From Nephrocerus scutellatus (taxonomy: Eukaryota; Arthropoda; Insecta; Diptera; Pipunculidae), in NCBI GenBank assembly GCA_947095585.1, contig OX352761.1, forward strand, positions 86,990,419 through 87,054,418: DNA of 64,000 nucleotides, given 5' to 3'. A program made the translations under genes and the position numbers. Below the pieces are notes generated by a model. It did no database searches. It was not told the origin of the DNA and saw only the letters and a list, made by a program, of their open reading frames with translations. Of the stretch, positions 22,272 to 33,920 are shown in pieces; within the stretch, counting starts at the first letter, position 1, and the number at the start of each line of letters is the position of its first letter.

Positions 22272-22895
22272 TTATATGGTTTTCGTCAATTTTCTCTGTA
22301 TTGAGTTTCCTAAACTTTGTATGATTTTTTCGACCACATGTTTCTTTAATAAAATTTGTTTGTTTTGTAAAAATTCTCTTAATGGAAGAGCTTTGAATCC
22401 TAGTTCGTTGTCGACTATAATTTTATTTATTGATCCTATTGTAGAAAGTAGAACGAACAAGAATGGTTCTTTTGAATTCCGTCAAAATTCTTGCTGTAAT
22501 TTTAATAGCTTGTGCGAATTTACTAAATTTGTCGATGAATGTAACGAAAATTTGTTTTCGAGTGTATAGAATACAAAAGCGCGAATAATTTCATTAGGAC
22601 CTGAGGGTGTTTCTGTTAATTGATATTTATGTTTGATTGGTTTACGTTCATATTTTTCTAAGTTGCATATTTCGCAGTTATTAATGAATTGAGTGACTCT
22701 GATATTAAGTTTTGGATTGTAATATTTTAAATGTAATTCTTTGTAAACCTCTATAATTCCTCTATGGTTGTTTCTAAGATGTTCTTCTTTAATGAGTTCT
22801 GCTAATTCTTCTTTATTTATTATGTCCTTTAGCATTGTTTCAGTTCTGACTATTTTTAATTGATTTTGTGCTTCAAAATTCCTTTTTTTAAACAT
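22272..22895 (-). pseudogene. T integrase, N-terminal and partial core (copy A)
   Basis: Open pieces at 22895-22482 and 22460-22272 on the minus strand. The zinc-binding domain is visible (EEHLRNNHRGIIEVYKELH then CEICNLEKY, an H-H-C-C arrangement). The catalytic core follows but is degenerate and interrupted (FYTLENKFSLHSS, IDKIIVDNE-like region). The integrase C-terminus is absent, so a deletion separates it from env. Identical to 26064-26687. Confidence 0.75.
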
Positions 22896-23909
22896 CCTTT
22901 AGTGTTTTAAGAAATTCTTCATTTTCTATGTAAATGCAGTTTAGAGATTTTGGGTTAAAATGTGATTTCAAAAGTGTTAATGCGGTATCTGCATCTAAGG
23001 ATTTGACATAAATTATTTTTCTGTGTTTGTTGAAAATTCTTATTTGTTTTATTCGTAAAGTACCAGAATTTGTTTTAAAAATTGCTATTTGTCTTTTAAA
23101 TATGTTTAGAGGAGATTTGGTGATTGGAAATGGATTAATGTTTTCGATGTCTTCATTTTCTTCATTAAGATTTATTTCTATTCTTGAAAGAGCATCTGCG
23201 TTTTTATTTAATGTTCTTTTTTTATATTTAATTTCGTAATCAAATTCTGATAATTTTAATCTCCATCTTACAAGTTTTGAATTAGGTTCTTTAATTGAGA
23301 AAAGCCAAGTTAATGGTTTGTGATCGGTTTCGATCAAGAATTTTTGTCCGAAAAGATATGGTCTGAAATATTTGGTTGACCAGATAATTGCTAATAATTC
23401 TTTTTCTATTGTACTGTAATTAATTTCATGTTTATTAAGTGTACGGCTAGCATAACATATTGGATGATAATCTTGCGAAACGCATAATTACTAGCATCTG
23501 TTGTAAGAGTAAATTTCTTAGTAAAGTCAGGATATACTAATATTGGATCATATGTTAATAGTTTTTTAAGTGTGTTGAAGCTTTCTTGATATCTTATGTC
23601 TAAAAATGTTTATTTTTGCATCCTTTTTTAGAAATAATGTCATTGGTTTCGCTATCAATGAATAATCTTTAATAAATTTCCTATAGTAACCAGTGAGTCC
23701 TAGGAATTGTTTAATTTGTTTTACAGTTTTTGGAATGGGAAATTTTGTCGCGCATTCGATTTTTTTAGGGTTTGGTTAAGAATTCTGATTTGTCTAATTG
23801 AATTTTTAAATTAGCCTTTTTTAAACAATTGAAAATTATATTTATAGAATTTATATGTTCTTATAACGATGTTGAAAAGGTGATAATGTCATCCAGATAT
23901 ACTAAACAG
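22888..23909 (-). pseudogene. T reverse transcriptase end and RNase H (copy A)
   Basis: At the upstream end (23909-23880) lies the RT catalytic motif YLDDII, directly after the ACAG target duplication of O. RT connection sequence follows with several frameshifts (23880-23400). RNase H then continues in 23337-22888, with ETDHKPLTWLF and NADALSRIE. The frameshifts are shared with copy B, so T was already inactive before duplication. Confidence 0.8.
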
Positions 23910-24076
23910 TGTGGCGGCGACTTTAGAAATTTTTTTTTTTAACGAAATTAAATTTTTGCAAATTAAGAAGCACCCGGTGTCCACTGCAAGGAAATTGCCA
24001 CGCAGTACCATGCTAGTGTAGACGTAAATATCGATGCCCATATAGATCGAAAGTATAGAAAGGAAATTTCAGGGCC

Positions 24077-24101
24077 AAAAATTCCAATTATTGGAATTTT
24101 T
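24077..24101. repeat. 25-bp perfect palindrome in the O LTR
   Basis: Two 12-base arms (AAAAATTCCAAT and its complement) around one central T. The second copy lies at 27869-27893. It lies about 170 bp inside the LTR. No function is known; it could be a protein-binding dyad. Confidence 0.8.
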
Positions 24102-24560
24102 GATAACAAACGACATGCTTCCCACCGACTCGTCACGAATTTTGGTTTCGACGCATAAGTTTATGCTGTCGCTAAATGATGAGACATTAGCAGGAAAAAA
24201 TGTAACCCACCTCTCTCGACCAACCGACCAACCGCAAACTCCATATGAGATTCACCGTGACCGAGAAACATTGATCCACAAGTGGTTGATGCGGCGGGCA
24301 TAAAGAAACAGAAAAAAAAGAGAGAGAGTTCGGCTGGCTACTCGTCACTAATGTAATGCGTGGTGAGAATGAACGATGCATCGATAGATATTCCAGCGGA
24401 ATTCGTAGCTGTGCATCGACACATCGAGGCCACTCAATGGCAGTCGGTATTTTTGTCTTTCCGGGCTCGGACATGGGCCACTGCTGCTCTTTGAAAAAAA
24501 AAATTTAAATAAGTTTTGTTCTTACGGAAATTGTCGGTCGGCACCCTACACCAAATAGCG

Positions 24561-25653
24561 GCCCACGAGATATTCGATATATTCCTGGAAAAAAATTAAA
24601 AAGTTTTAAAAACCTCTTTACATATTTTTACAAATTAATGTGACATTAAAAATCGGCTTATGTTCCGATGTTTAAATATCTTCAAAAAATTCTAAAAGTC
24701 AATACTTACCAAAATTAATATGTGCGCGTGCAAAATGGCCGACACAGGCCCACGATATACTCGATATACTCCTGGAAAAAAATTTTAAAAAATGTTTTAA
24801 AAACCTCTTTACATATTTTTACAAATTAATGTGACATTAAAAATCGGCTTATGTTCCGATGTTTGAATATCTTCAAAAAATTCTAAAAGTCAATACTCAC
24901 CAAAATTAATATGTGCGCGTGCAAAATGGCCGACACAAGCCCACGATATATTCGATATACTCCTGGAAAAAACTTTTAAAAGTTTTAAAAACCTCTTTAC
25001 ATATTTTTACAAATTAATGTGACATTAAAAATCGGCTTATGTTCCGATGTTTAAATATCTTCAAAAATTCTAAAAGTCAATACTTACCAAAATTAAAATG
25101 TGCGCGTGCAAAAATGGCCGACACAGGCCCACGATATACTCGATATACTCCTGGAAAAAATTTTTAAAAAAGTAAAAGTCAATACTTACCAAAATTAATA
25201 TGTGCGCGTGCAAAATGGCCGACACAGGCCCACGAGATATTCGATATACTTCTGGGAAAAAATTTTAAAAAAAGTTTTAAAAACCTCTACATATTTTTAC
25301 AAATTAATGTGACATTAAAAATCGGCTTATGTTCCGATGTTTAAATATCTTCAAAAAATTCTAAAAGTTAATACTTACCAAAATTAATGTGTGCGCGTGC
25401 AAAATGGCCGACACAGGCCCACGATATACTCGATATACTCCTGGAAAAAAAATTAAAAAGTTTTAAAAACCTCTTTACATATTTTTACAAATTAATGTGA
25501 CATTAAAAATCGGTGCAAAATGGCCGACACAGGCCCACGATATACTCGATATACTCCTGGAAAAAAATTTAAAAAGTTTTAAAAACCTCTTTACATATTT
25601 TTACAAATTAATGTGACATTAAAATTCGGCTTATGTTCCGATGTTAAAATATT
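24561..25653. repeat. 189-bp satellite array inside the O LTR (copy A)
   Basis: The motif CCCACGATATACTCGATATA recurs at about 24561, 24749, 24939, 25128, 25229, 25418 and 25535. Regular spacing is 188-190 bp; two short intervals (101 and 117 bp) reflect internal deletions. Each full monomer carries GTGCAAAATGGCCGACACA and ACAAATTAATGTGACATT blocks. It has no coding capacity. Confidence 0.92.
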
Positions 25654-25659
25654 TTTTTA

Positions 25660-25924
25660 TTTTTATTCTTCACATTCGTGTGCTTCTCACTTATATTATA
25701 GTTGCACTTTTTCAGTTTGTATTTGGTAAAAATTAGTAAAAAACCTTCTTGTAAAACACTGAGGCTAGCAGCACAGCTTTTATATCGAAAAGAACGTTCT
25801 CCGGCTTGTAATAACTAAAGACAATTAAATGCGAAAGACTCTTTAAGTCATGTATCTCTAGTGATTGTCCGTGTATTAAGGATAGTATTGTTGAGAATAA
25901 TAAAATTATGATCTGGGAATTCAT
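25660..25924 (-). pseudogene. T env N-terminus with signal peptide (copy B)
   Basis: Starts at an ATG at 25924 with a hydrophobic leader (IIILLFSTILSLIHG) and then a hydrophilic ectodomain start, ending by stop at 25733 after KKVFY. Env-like codons are visible to about 25660. The signal peptide fits a secreted or membrane glycoprotein. The rest of env lies beyond LB and the duplications at 18344-17812 and 11597-10465. Confidence 0.72.
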
Positions 25925-26063
25925 CCGTAAAAGATAGGAATATGTTAAGGTTTCCTTTTAATGATTTTGTTTTTTGCTTGAATTGAGGGAGAGTCAATTG
26001 TTTAAAATTTCTTTTTACGTTTTATATGTGACTTGTAGTATTTTAAACCGGATTCTTTATTAA

Positions 26064-26687
26064 TTATATGGTTTTCGTCAATTTTCTCTGTATTGAGTTT
26101 CCTAAACTTTGTATGATTTTTTCGACCACATGTTTCTTTAATAAAATTTGTTTGTTTTGTAAAAATTCTCTTAATGGAAGAGCTTTGAATCCTAGTTCGT
26201 TGTCGACTATAATTTTATTTATTGATCCTATTGTAGAAAGTAGAACGAACAAGAATGGTTCTTTTGAATTCCGTCAAAATTCTTGCTGTAATTTTAATAG
26301 CTTGTGCGAATTTACTAAATTTGTCGATGAATGTAACGAAAATTTGTTTTCGAGTGTATAGAATACAAAAGCGCGAATAATTTCATTAGGACCTGAGGGT
26401 GTTTCTGTTAATTGATATTTATGTTTGATTGGTTTACGTTCATATTTTTCTAAGTTGCATATTTCGCAGTTATTAATGAATTGAGTGACTCTGATATTAA
26501 GTTTTGGATTGTAATATTTTAAATGTAATTCTTTGTAAACCTCTATAATTCCTCTATGGTTGTTTCTAAGATGTTCTTCTTTAATGAGTTCTGCTAATTC
26601 TTCTTTATTTATTATGTCCTTTAGCATTGTTTCAGTTCTGACTATTTTTAATTGATTTTGTGCTTCAAAATTCCTTTTTTTAAACAT
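26064..26687 (-). pseudogene. T integrase, N-terminal and partial core (copy B)
   Basis: Identical to 22272-22895 in all visible features: HHCC zinc domain, broken catalytic core and no C-terminus. The shared damage dates the mutations before the duplication. Confidence 0.75.
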
Positions 26688-27701
26688 CCTTTAGTGTTTT
26701 AAGAAATTCTTCATTTTCTATGTAAATGCAGTTTAGAGATTTTGGGTTAAAATGTGATTTCAAAAGTGTTAATGCGGTATCTGCATCTAAGGATTTGACA
26801 TAAATTATTTTTCTGTGTTTGTTGAAAATTCTTATTTGTTTTATTCGTAAAGTACCAGAATTTGTTTTAAAAATTGCTATTTGTCTTTTAAATATGTTTA
26901 GAGGAGATTTGGTGATTGGAAATGGATTAATGTTTTCGATGTCTTCATTTTCTTCATTAAGATTTATTTCTATTCTTGAAAGAGCATCTGCGTTTTTATT
27001 TAATGTTCTTTTTTTATATTTAATTTCGTAATCAAATTCTGATAATTTTAATCTCCATCTTACAAGTTTTGAATTAGGTTCTTTAATTGAGAAAAGCCAA
27101 GTTAATGGTTTGTGATCGGTTTCGATCAAGAATTTTTGTCCGAAAAGATATGGTCTGAAATATTTGGTTGACCAGATAATTGCTAATAATTCTTTTTCTA
27201 TTGTACTGTAATTAATTTCATGTTTATTAAGTGTACGGCTAGCATAACATATTGGATGATAATCTTGCGAAACGCATAATTACTAGCATCTGTTGTAAGA
27301 GTAAATTTCTTAGTAAAGTCAGGATATACTAATATTGGATCATATGTTAATAGTTTTTTAAGTGTGTTGAAGCTTTCTTGATATCTTATGTCTAAAAATG
27401 TTTATTTTTGCATCCTTTTTTAGAAATAATGTCATTGGTTTCGCTATCAATGAATAATCTTTAATAAATTTCCTATAGTAACCAGTGAGTCCTAGGAATT
27501 GTTTAATTTGTTTTACAGTTTTTGGAATGGGAAATTTTGTCGCGCATTCGATTTTTTTAGGGTTTGGTTAAGAATTCTGATTTGTCTAATTGAATTTTTA
27601 AATTAGCCTTTTTTAAACAATTGAAAATTATATTTATAGAATTTATATGTTCTTATAACGATGTTGAAAAGGTGATAATGTCATCCAGATATACTAAACA
27701 G
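26680..27701 (-). pseudogene. T reverse transcriptase end and RNase H (copy B)
   Basis: Same content as 22888-23909: YLDDII near 27680, frameshifted connection region, RNase H in 27129-26680. The ACAG at 27698-27701 is the left target duplication of O; its partner is at 34332-34335. Across O the RT reading frame resumes at 34335 on the minus strand. Confidence 0.82.
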
Positions 27702-30700
27702 TGTGGCGGCGACTTTAGAAATTTTTTTTTTTAACGAAATTAAATTTTTGCAAATTAAGAAGCACCCGGTGTCCACTGCAAGGAAATTGCCACGCAGTAC
27801 CATGCTAGTGTAGACGTAAATATCGATGCCCATATAGATCGAAAGTATAGAAAGGAAATTTCAGGGCCAAAAATTCCAATTATTGGAATTTTTGATAACA
27901 AACGACATGCTTCCCACCGACTCGTCACGAATTTTGGTTTCGACGCATAAGTTTATGCTGTCGCTAAATGATGAGACATTAGCAGGAAAAAATGTAACCC
28001 ACCTCTCTCGACCAACCGACCAACCGCAAACTCCATATGAGATTCACCGTGACCGAGAAACATTGATCCACAAGTGGTTGATGCGGCGGGCATAAAGAAA
28101 CAGAAAAAAAAGAGAGAGAGTTCGGCTGGCTACTCGTCACTAATGTAATGCGTGGTGAGAATGAACGATGCATCGATAGATATTCCAGCGGAATTCGTAG
28201 CTGTGCATCGACACATCGAGGCCACTCAATGGCAGTCGGTATTTTTGTCTTTCCGGGCTCGGACATGGGCCACTGCTGCTCTTTGAAAAAAAAAATTTAA
28301 ATAAGTTTTGTTCTTACGGAAATTGTCGGTCGGCACCCTACACCAAATAGCGGCCCACGAGATATTCGATATATTCCTGGAAAAAAATTAAAAAGTTTTA
28401 AAAACCTCTTTACATATTTTTACAAATTAATGTGACATTAAAAATCGGCTTATGTTCCGATGTTTAAATATCTTCAAAAAATTCTAAAAGTCAATACTTA
28501 CCAAAATTAATATGTGCGCGTGCAAAATGGCCGACACAGGCCCACGATATACTCGATATACTCCTGGAAAAAAATTTTAAAAAATGTTTTAAAAACCTCT
28601 TTACATATTTTTACAAATTAATGTGACATTAAAAATCGGCTTATGTTCCGATGTTTGAATATCTTCAAAAAATTCTAAAAGTCAATACTTACCAAAATTA
28701 ATATGTGCGCGTGCAAAATGGCCGACACAAGCCCACGATATATTCGATATACTCCTGGAAAAAACTTTTAAAAGTTTTAAAAACCTCTTTACATATTTTT
28801 ACAAATTAATGTGACATTAAAAATCGGCTTATGTTCTGATGTTTAAATATCTTCAAAAATTCTAAAAGTCAATACTTACCAAAATTAAAATGTGCGCGTG
28901 CAAAAATGGCCGACACAGGCCCACGATATACTCGATATACTCCTGGAAAAAATTTTTAAAAAAAGTTTTAAAAACCTCTTTACATATTTTTACAAATTAA
29001 TGTGACATTAAAAATCGGCTTATGTTCCGATGTTTAAATATCTTCAAAAAATTGTAAAAGTCAATACTTACCAAAATTAATATGTGCGCGTGCAAAATGG
29101 CCGACACAGGCCCACGAGATATTCGATATACTCCTGGGAAAAAATTTTAAAAAAAGTTTTAAAAACCTCTACATATTTTTACAAATTAATGTGACATTAA
29201 AAATCGGCTTATGTTGCGATGTTTAAATATCTTCCAAAAATTCTAAAAGTTAATACTTACCAAAATTAATGTGTGCGCGTGCAAAATGGCCGACACAGGC
29301 CCACGATATACTCGATATACTCCTGGAAAAAAATTTAAAAAGTTTTAAAAACCTCTTTACATATTTTTACAAATTAATGTGACATTAAAAATCGGTGCAA
29401 AATGGCCGACACAGGCCCACGATATACTCGATATACTCCTGGAAAAAAATTTAAAAAGTTTTAAAAACCTCTTTACATATTTTTACAAATTAATGTGACA
29501 TTAAAATTCGGCTTATGTTCCGATGTTAAAATATCTTCAAAAATTCTAAAAGTCCATTCTTACCAAAATTAATATGTGCGCGTGCAAAATGGCCGACACA
29601 GGCCCACGATATATTCGATATACTACTGATAATAGCGGACCCCACGGTATCCTACCTGAGGATCCGCAAGGTGATACGGGCAACACTCTAGAACGCGAGA
29701 AAAATAAAATGGCCTTTGACGGGGAGCCCCTGGATTCAAGATTTGTTTTTGGTTGCATCATTTTTTTTTTAATTTTTTTTTTGTATTAGTTAACTAGAAA
29801 CAAGACTTTTTTTTTGTTATCTCCTGAGAGGAAGAACCCCCCCTCCCCTTATTCCTTTTTTTTGCCCTTAGCTAAAATAAGTCATAACTATTGCCTTCAC
29901 AGCCTAGTACTTCGGCCACGACAGTGCTGGCGATGACGTCGTTGAGCTACACGAAAAAAGAAAAAGGTAAATTTTGACGATATTAATTTACGCAACAAAA
30001 ATAAATCTTATGCTCCTCTCCTGAATTCCTCCTTCGATCATATTGAAAAATTTTTTTTCTTTCCTTATTGATTTATTACCTTTTTAAAGTCTTTGTTGAT
30101 TCTATCCTACTAAGAAAGAATCTCTAAGTATTCAAATTTGAAAAAAAAAAGATAGTTACTCAAGTTTTTTTTTTGTTTGGTACAACCTGTAACCATTATT
30201 GATTAGTATTAAATGTTATTGTTAATATTACTTGAAAGACTACTGAACTGAATTTAATAATTTACTTAAATAAAATGGTCAAGAATAAACATAACTTTAA
30301 AAAAATGGGTTCTTATTAAACAATGGGTTTTCTCTCTCTCTGCTCGGGTTGGTCTCCCCTCAGCCGCATCTCTGTTGGCGCTTAGTTCTCTGGCTAGGGA
30401 CAAGGCAATGATTGGTAGTCGTTATTTTTTTGGTGTGAGTGTGTGATTTGGTTCCTTTTTTTTTGATCCAGGTAATTTTGTTTTCCTCTCCCTCAAAAGT
30501 GCACGTACAATTTTTTTTATGTATATAATGATCAACAACTGGTTGGCATGGCCGGCAAAGAACCCCCCCCCCCCCAAACCCCGACGAGCTAGTTAGAGCA
30601 CAGCTAGGCGTGCACTCCGCCGTTGACCATCCCAACCTCCGGTTAAGCGTTTGAACAGTCGCGATAGAACAGTCATGTTAAAAGGTTATGAAAGTTGTCG

Positions 30701-30793
30701 CAACTAGGTAAACTCAGACTGGTCATCGTCAAACACTTAAAACGATACAAATTCAAGCGAATTAAGAACTATCACCAACAGGAAATCATTACA
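27702..30793 (+). repeat. 5' LTR of O, about 3.09 kb, containing a satellite array
   Basis: Starts TGTGGCGGCGAC and ends ATCATTACA just before the PBS. The last 403 bp (30391-30793) match 33921-34331, differing by a 12-bp indel, a C-tract length change and scattered substitutions. The first 650 bp hold the palindrome and GC-richer sequence, the middle 1.3 kb the 189-bp array, and 29640-30390 an A/T-rich stretch with homopolymers. At about 3.1 kb it is far longer than the other LTRs here (145-1175 bp). Confidence 0.8.
28353..29640. repeat. 189-bp satellite array inside the O LTR (copy B)
   Basis: Monomer starts recur near 28353, 28541, 28731, 28919, 29108, 29298, 29415 and 29606, mostly 188-190 bp apart. 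It is more complete than copy A because the 25128-25229 interval is full length here. Most monomers contain two CGATA boxes 9 bp apart and one ATGGCC (GGCCAT on the other strand). Confidence 0.92.
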
Positions 30794-30798
30794 TAAAA

Positions 30799-30816
30799 TA
30801 GCGCCCAACGTGGGGC
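30799..30816 (+). other. Primer-binding site of O (tRNA-Lys type)
   Basis: TAGCGCCCAACGTGGGGC lies 5 bases after the LTR end and differs at one base from the standard tRNA-Lys1,2 complement. It would prime minus-strand DNA synthesis. Confidence 0.75.
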
Positions 30817-31109
30817 CCGAAAGGGTTTAGACGATAGTCCGAATGCTTTTTGGTCCCACCCTATTGTGTTTCTTTTTCTACCAACCGACGGTGATGGTAG
30901 TTAGCATCCCGTTCGGCTCAAAAAAATAGTTTTATTTCCCCCCTTTCCCATTTCGAAATTCATCCCTTGAAGTAGCTTAATTGAAATTGGTGTCTAAAAG
31001 ACCCGAACAGTTTTTTTTTGGTTGTCCAGCGAGTAGGGGCTACTCAGTTTTATTGGAATGCAAGCGATTTGGCGTTCGACTGCCGAGTGCTTGAAAAAAT
31101 GCACATCTT

Positions 31110-31811
31110 TTGTTCAGGGGCAGAGCCAAAGAATGGTTTTGGAGGTTCCACCGGTCGCATCCGTTTTTCGTATGGGACGATTTAATCGACTACCTGCGAC
31201 AAAAATACAAGGACAGCCGTTCGGACTATGACATCCGCAAAGCCATCCGATGCCGGAAACAACGGGACAGAGAGACATTCGATGAATACCATGACTCGAT
31301 CGTTAGGCTGACCGACAGACTCAGAAAACCAATCGCTGAATTAGACCTAGTAGAAATCCTAATAAGGAATCTTCGTTCGGATGTACGACATGAAATCCTT
31401 CACTTAGAAATTTCTTCCGTGTCCATGCTGCGACGAGTGGTTCAGCGACGGGAACGCTTCCTAAATGATGTTTACCGAACCACGCCAATCGTCAAACCAG
31501 CATACCCTAAGCGTCAGATTGCGGAGCTGAATCGACCGGTGAACGAGGAGGTCATTCCAGTAACGACTCACTCGCCTCCGGATCCTCGTAGGGCCACTTA
31601 CCACGAAGGTCAACCCTCTCAGAAGGTAGTATGTTGGAACTGTGACCTCGAAGGTCATCGATTTGATATGTGCCTGGAACAGCGAAGAATATTCTGTTAT
31701 GGTTGTGGGGCAAAGAATCTTTACAAACCCAACTACCCTAAATGCAACCGTCAGGGAAACTGGACGAGGGGTGTGAACCGAACCACCAGTTCACACCCAC
31801 GTTGGACCTAA
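31110..31811 (+). pseudogene. O gag, N-terminus missing or broken
   Basis: The open frame of 233 codons begins at TTG without a convincing ATG, so the N-terminal part is lost or frameshifted. It has a retrotransposon Gag capsid region (AKEWFWRFHRSHPFFVWDDL, then RETFDEYHDSIVRL) and a CCHC knuckle CWNCDLEGHRFDMC near residue 175. A second cysteine cluster (CYGCGAKNLYKPNYPKC) has lost its histidine. Gag forms the particle and binds RNA. It overlaps pol by 70 bases in another frame, consistent with frameshift expression of Gag-Pol. Confidence 0.78.
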
Positions 31812-33920
31812 ACGCTACTAGAATTGACCACCCTGTGGGGATAAGTTCGCCACCACCAAAAGTGATTCTAATGAGAACCCGTAAAGTCTCAAATTTAGAA
31901 TCATTTCGTAGGAAAGCGGATGTGACAATGACCCCCATAGAGCCTTACTCCAACCGAATCACAAATTACCAGTTGGCTCGTGCTAGAAATTTTGAAACGA
32001 TGGATGGGCTGGAACCGACGCCACCCAGTCGATCCTCCAAGAGGATAAAGGAGTTTTGGAAGCAGGTCATAGACAACCGGATCTTGTTAATGAGCGCGAT
32101 CCTAAGCAAAACCAATGACGCCAGACCGTACGCTTCAGTCACACTGTTAGGGAAAGAACACATAGGGTTACTGGACAGCGGCGCTTCTATCAGTTGCATT
32201 GGCGGGTCACTAGCGACTAGCGTCCTGCATAACAAAGTGGCTCTTAGACGTTTCGTTTCATCCCTCAAAACAGCTGATGGAAAGTCTCAAACGGTCTGTG
32301 GGTCTTTCAAAGCGGAGATCGCTTTTCGGAACAAGACCAAACGGTTGACTTTGTATGTGGTTCCATCCTTGGGCCAAGATTTATATCTAGGCATCGACTT
32401 TTGGAGGGCGTTTGATCTAACTCCAGACATCGTTTCAGAGATAAACGTCGAACAAGTGAGTGATGTTTTGCAAAATAGACATCACTTGAATGATTCCCAG
32501 TTAGTCAGAATAGAGGCATTGAAAAACTTATTTCCATCTTACGACACCGAGGGTTTGGGGAAAACCTCACTGGTAGAACACACAATCGATACCAACGGGT
32601 GTAAAGCCATAAAGCAGTGGCACTACCCGGTGTCACCGGCGATTGAGAAGCAGACTTTCGATGAACTGGATCGCATGCTGCGACTAGGACTAGGGTCCCA
32701 AAGTTCGTGGAGCTCCCCCGTAGTCCTAATCCGGAAACCGGGTAAAGTGAGGCTCTGCCTAGACTCACGGAAATTAAACGCTGTGACCGTTACTGATGCG
32801 TACCCCCTCCCACACATCCAGGGAATTCTGAGTAGGTTGCTATAGGCAGAATTCATATCCAGCTTAGACCTAAAGGATGCGTTCTGGCAAATTCCGTTGG
32901 AAGTAAATTCTCGACAGAAGACGGCCTTTTCAGTTCCAAAGCGCCCATTATACCAGTTTAAGGTTATTACCTTTGGGCTATGTAACGCTCCCCAAACAAT
33001 GTGTCGTTTGATGGATAAAGTCATCCCTGCTGACCTCCACAATAGAGTATTTGTATACCTAGACGATCTGCTGGTCATCACCGAAGATTTTGACAGCCAT
33101 GTAAAAACACTTCAGGAAGTCGCAAGACAACTCCGTCGGGCTGGTCTGACACTAAACGTGGCCAAAAGTAAGTTTTGCCTTACCGCGGTTCGATATCTTG
33201 GCCACATCATCGGAAATGGCGGTTTGAGAACGGACCCCGATAAGATACAAGCAATTGTGGAGTACCCTGTCCCCAAAACAGTGCGCCAGCTACGTCACTT
33301 CTTCGGCATGGCTGGCTGGTATAGGAAATTCATTTCAAATTTTGCAGTGACTTGTACACCGTTGACGGACTTATTAAAAAAATCCAAAAGTCTACAGTGG
33401 AATGGTGAGGGACAGGCGGCATTCGAAGCACTGAAGGTTAAAGTTACCTCTTCACCCGTGTTGTATACACCTGATTTCTCCAAACCATTTTTGATTCAGT
33501 GTGATGCCTGTCAATCAGGAGTTGGTAGTGTTCTTGTGCAAACCTTGGACGACGGTTCCGAAGTGCCAATTGCGTATTGGTCACAAGAGCTCAATAAGGC
33601 CCAACGTAACTATAGCGTAACCGAGCAAGAATGCCTGGCGGCAGTGCTCAGCATCAAACACTTTCGCCCCTTCGTAGAGGGACTTGATTTCACGGTGATT
33701 ACTGATCACGCGTTCCTACTTAAACTCCAAGGCTTCAAATTTGAAATCCGGCATCGGAAAGGATCGGAACACAAAGTCCCGGATGCGTTGTCGAGGGTGC
33801 ATGAAGATTTTTTCGCTTCGATTGATTTGTTATTACCGGAAATTGATCTGGATTCTTCGGAGTTCACCTCCCCGGAATACGAAGACCGAAAGCGACAAGT
33901 CCTTGAGAACAGTGATAAAC
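31742..33920 (+). pseudogene. O pol: protease, RT, damaged RNase H; integrase lost
   Basis: Protease LLDSGASISCIGG lies at about 32170. RT motifs include VRLCLDSRKLNAV (near 32750) and YLDDLLVIT (near 33056). A TAG at 32843-32845 breaks the frame between them. RNase H has QCDACQSGVGSVL, but the segment between TDHA (near 33710) and LKLQG has lost roughly 20 residues in frame. The frame then runs to NSDKL and straight into LTR sequence at 33921, so integrase is deleted. Pol cannot function. Confidence 0.87.

Larger units (their letters stand above)
21868..25653. repeat. Tandem segmental duplication, copy A (about 3.79 kb)
   Basis: Matches 25654-29533 at a constant offset of 3792 (3791 at the left end because of one 1-base indel). 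The unit contains T env N-terminus, integrase, RNase H and RT end, the ACAG target site, and the first 1.7 kb of the O LTR with its satellite. Identity is very high by eye; the main difference is a deletion of about 90-100 bp in the copy A satellite near 25160. The right end joins copy B at about 25653/25654 in an A/T tract. Confidence 0.93.
23910..25653 (+). repeat. 5' portion of the O LTR, duplicated in copy A
   Basis: Begins TGTGGCGGCGAC right after ACAG (23906-23909) and runs through the U3-like region into the satellite array, stopping at the duplication breakpoint. It matches 27702-29533. No gag or LTR 3' end follows here, so this is a duplication product and not a separate insertion. 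Confidence 0.85.
25654..29533. repeat. Tandem segmental duplication, copy B
   Basis: Second copy of the unit at 21868-25653 in direct orientation. On its right side it continues without a break into the rest of the O LTR, gag and pol, so this copy is the one in the original context on that side. On its left it joins copy A satellite at 25653/25654. Confidence 0.93.

Noticed and set aside
24091..24474. Short ORFs on both strands within the duplicated unit (also 27883-28266)
   Set aside because: They lie inside the O LTR, have no recognisable motif and occur twice only because of the duplication.
24561..29640. CRISPR-like regular repeats
   Set aside because: The whole 189-bp unit is repeated, with no unique spacers. 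It is a eukaryotic satellite within an LTR.
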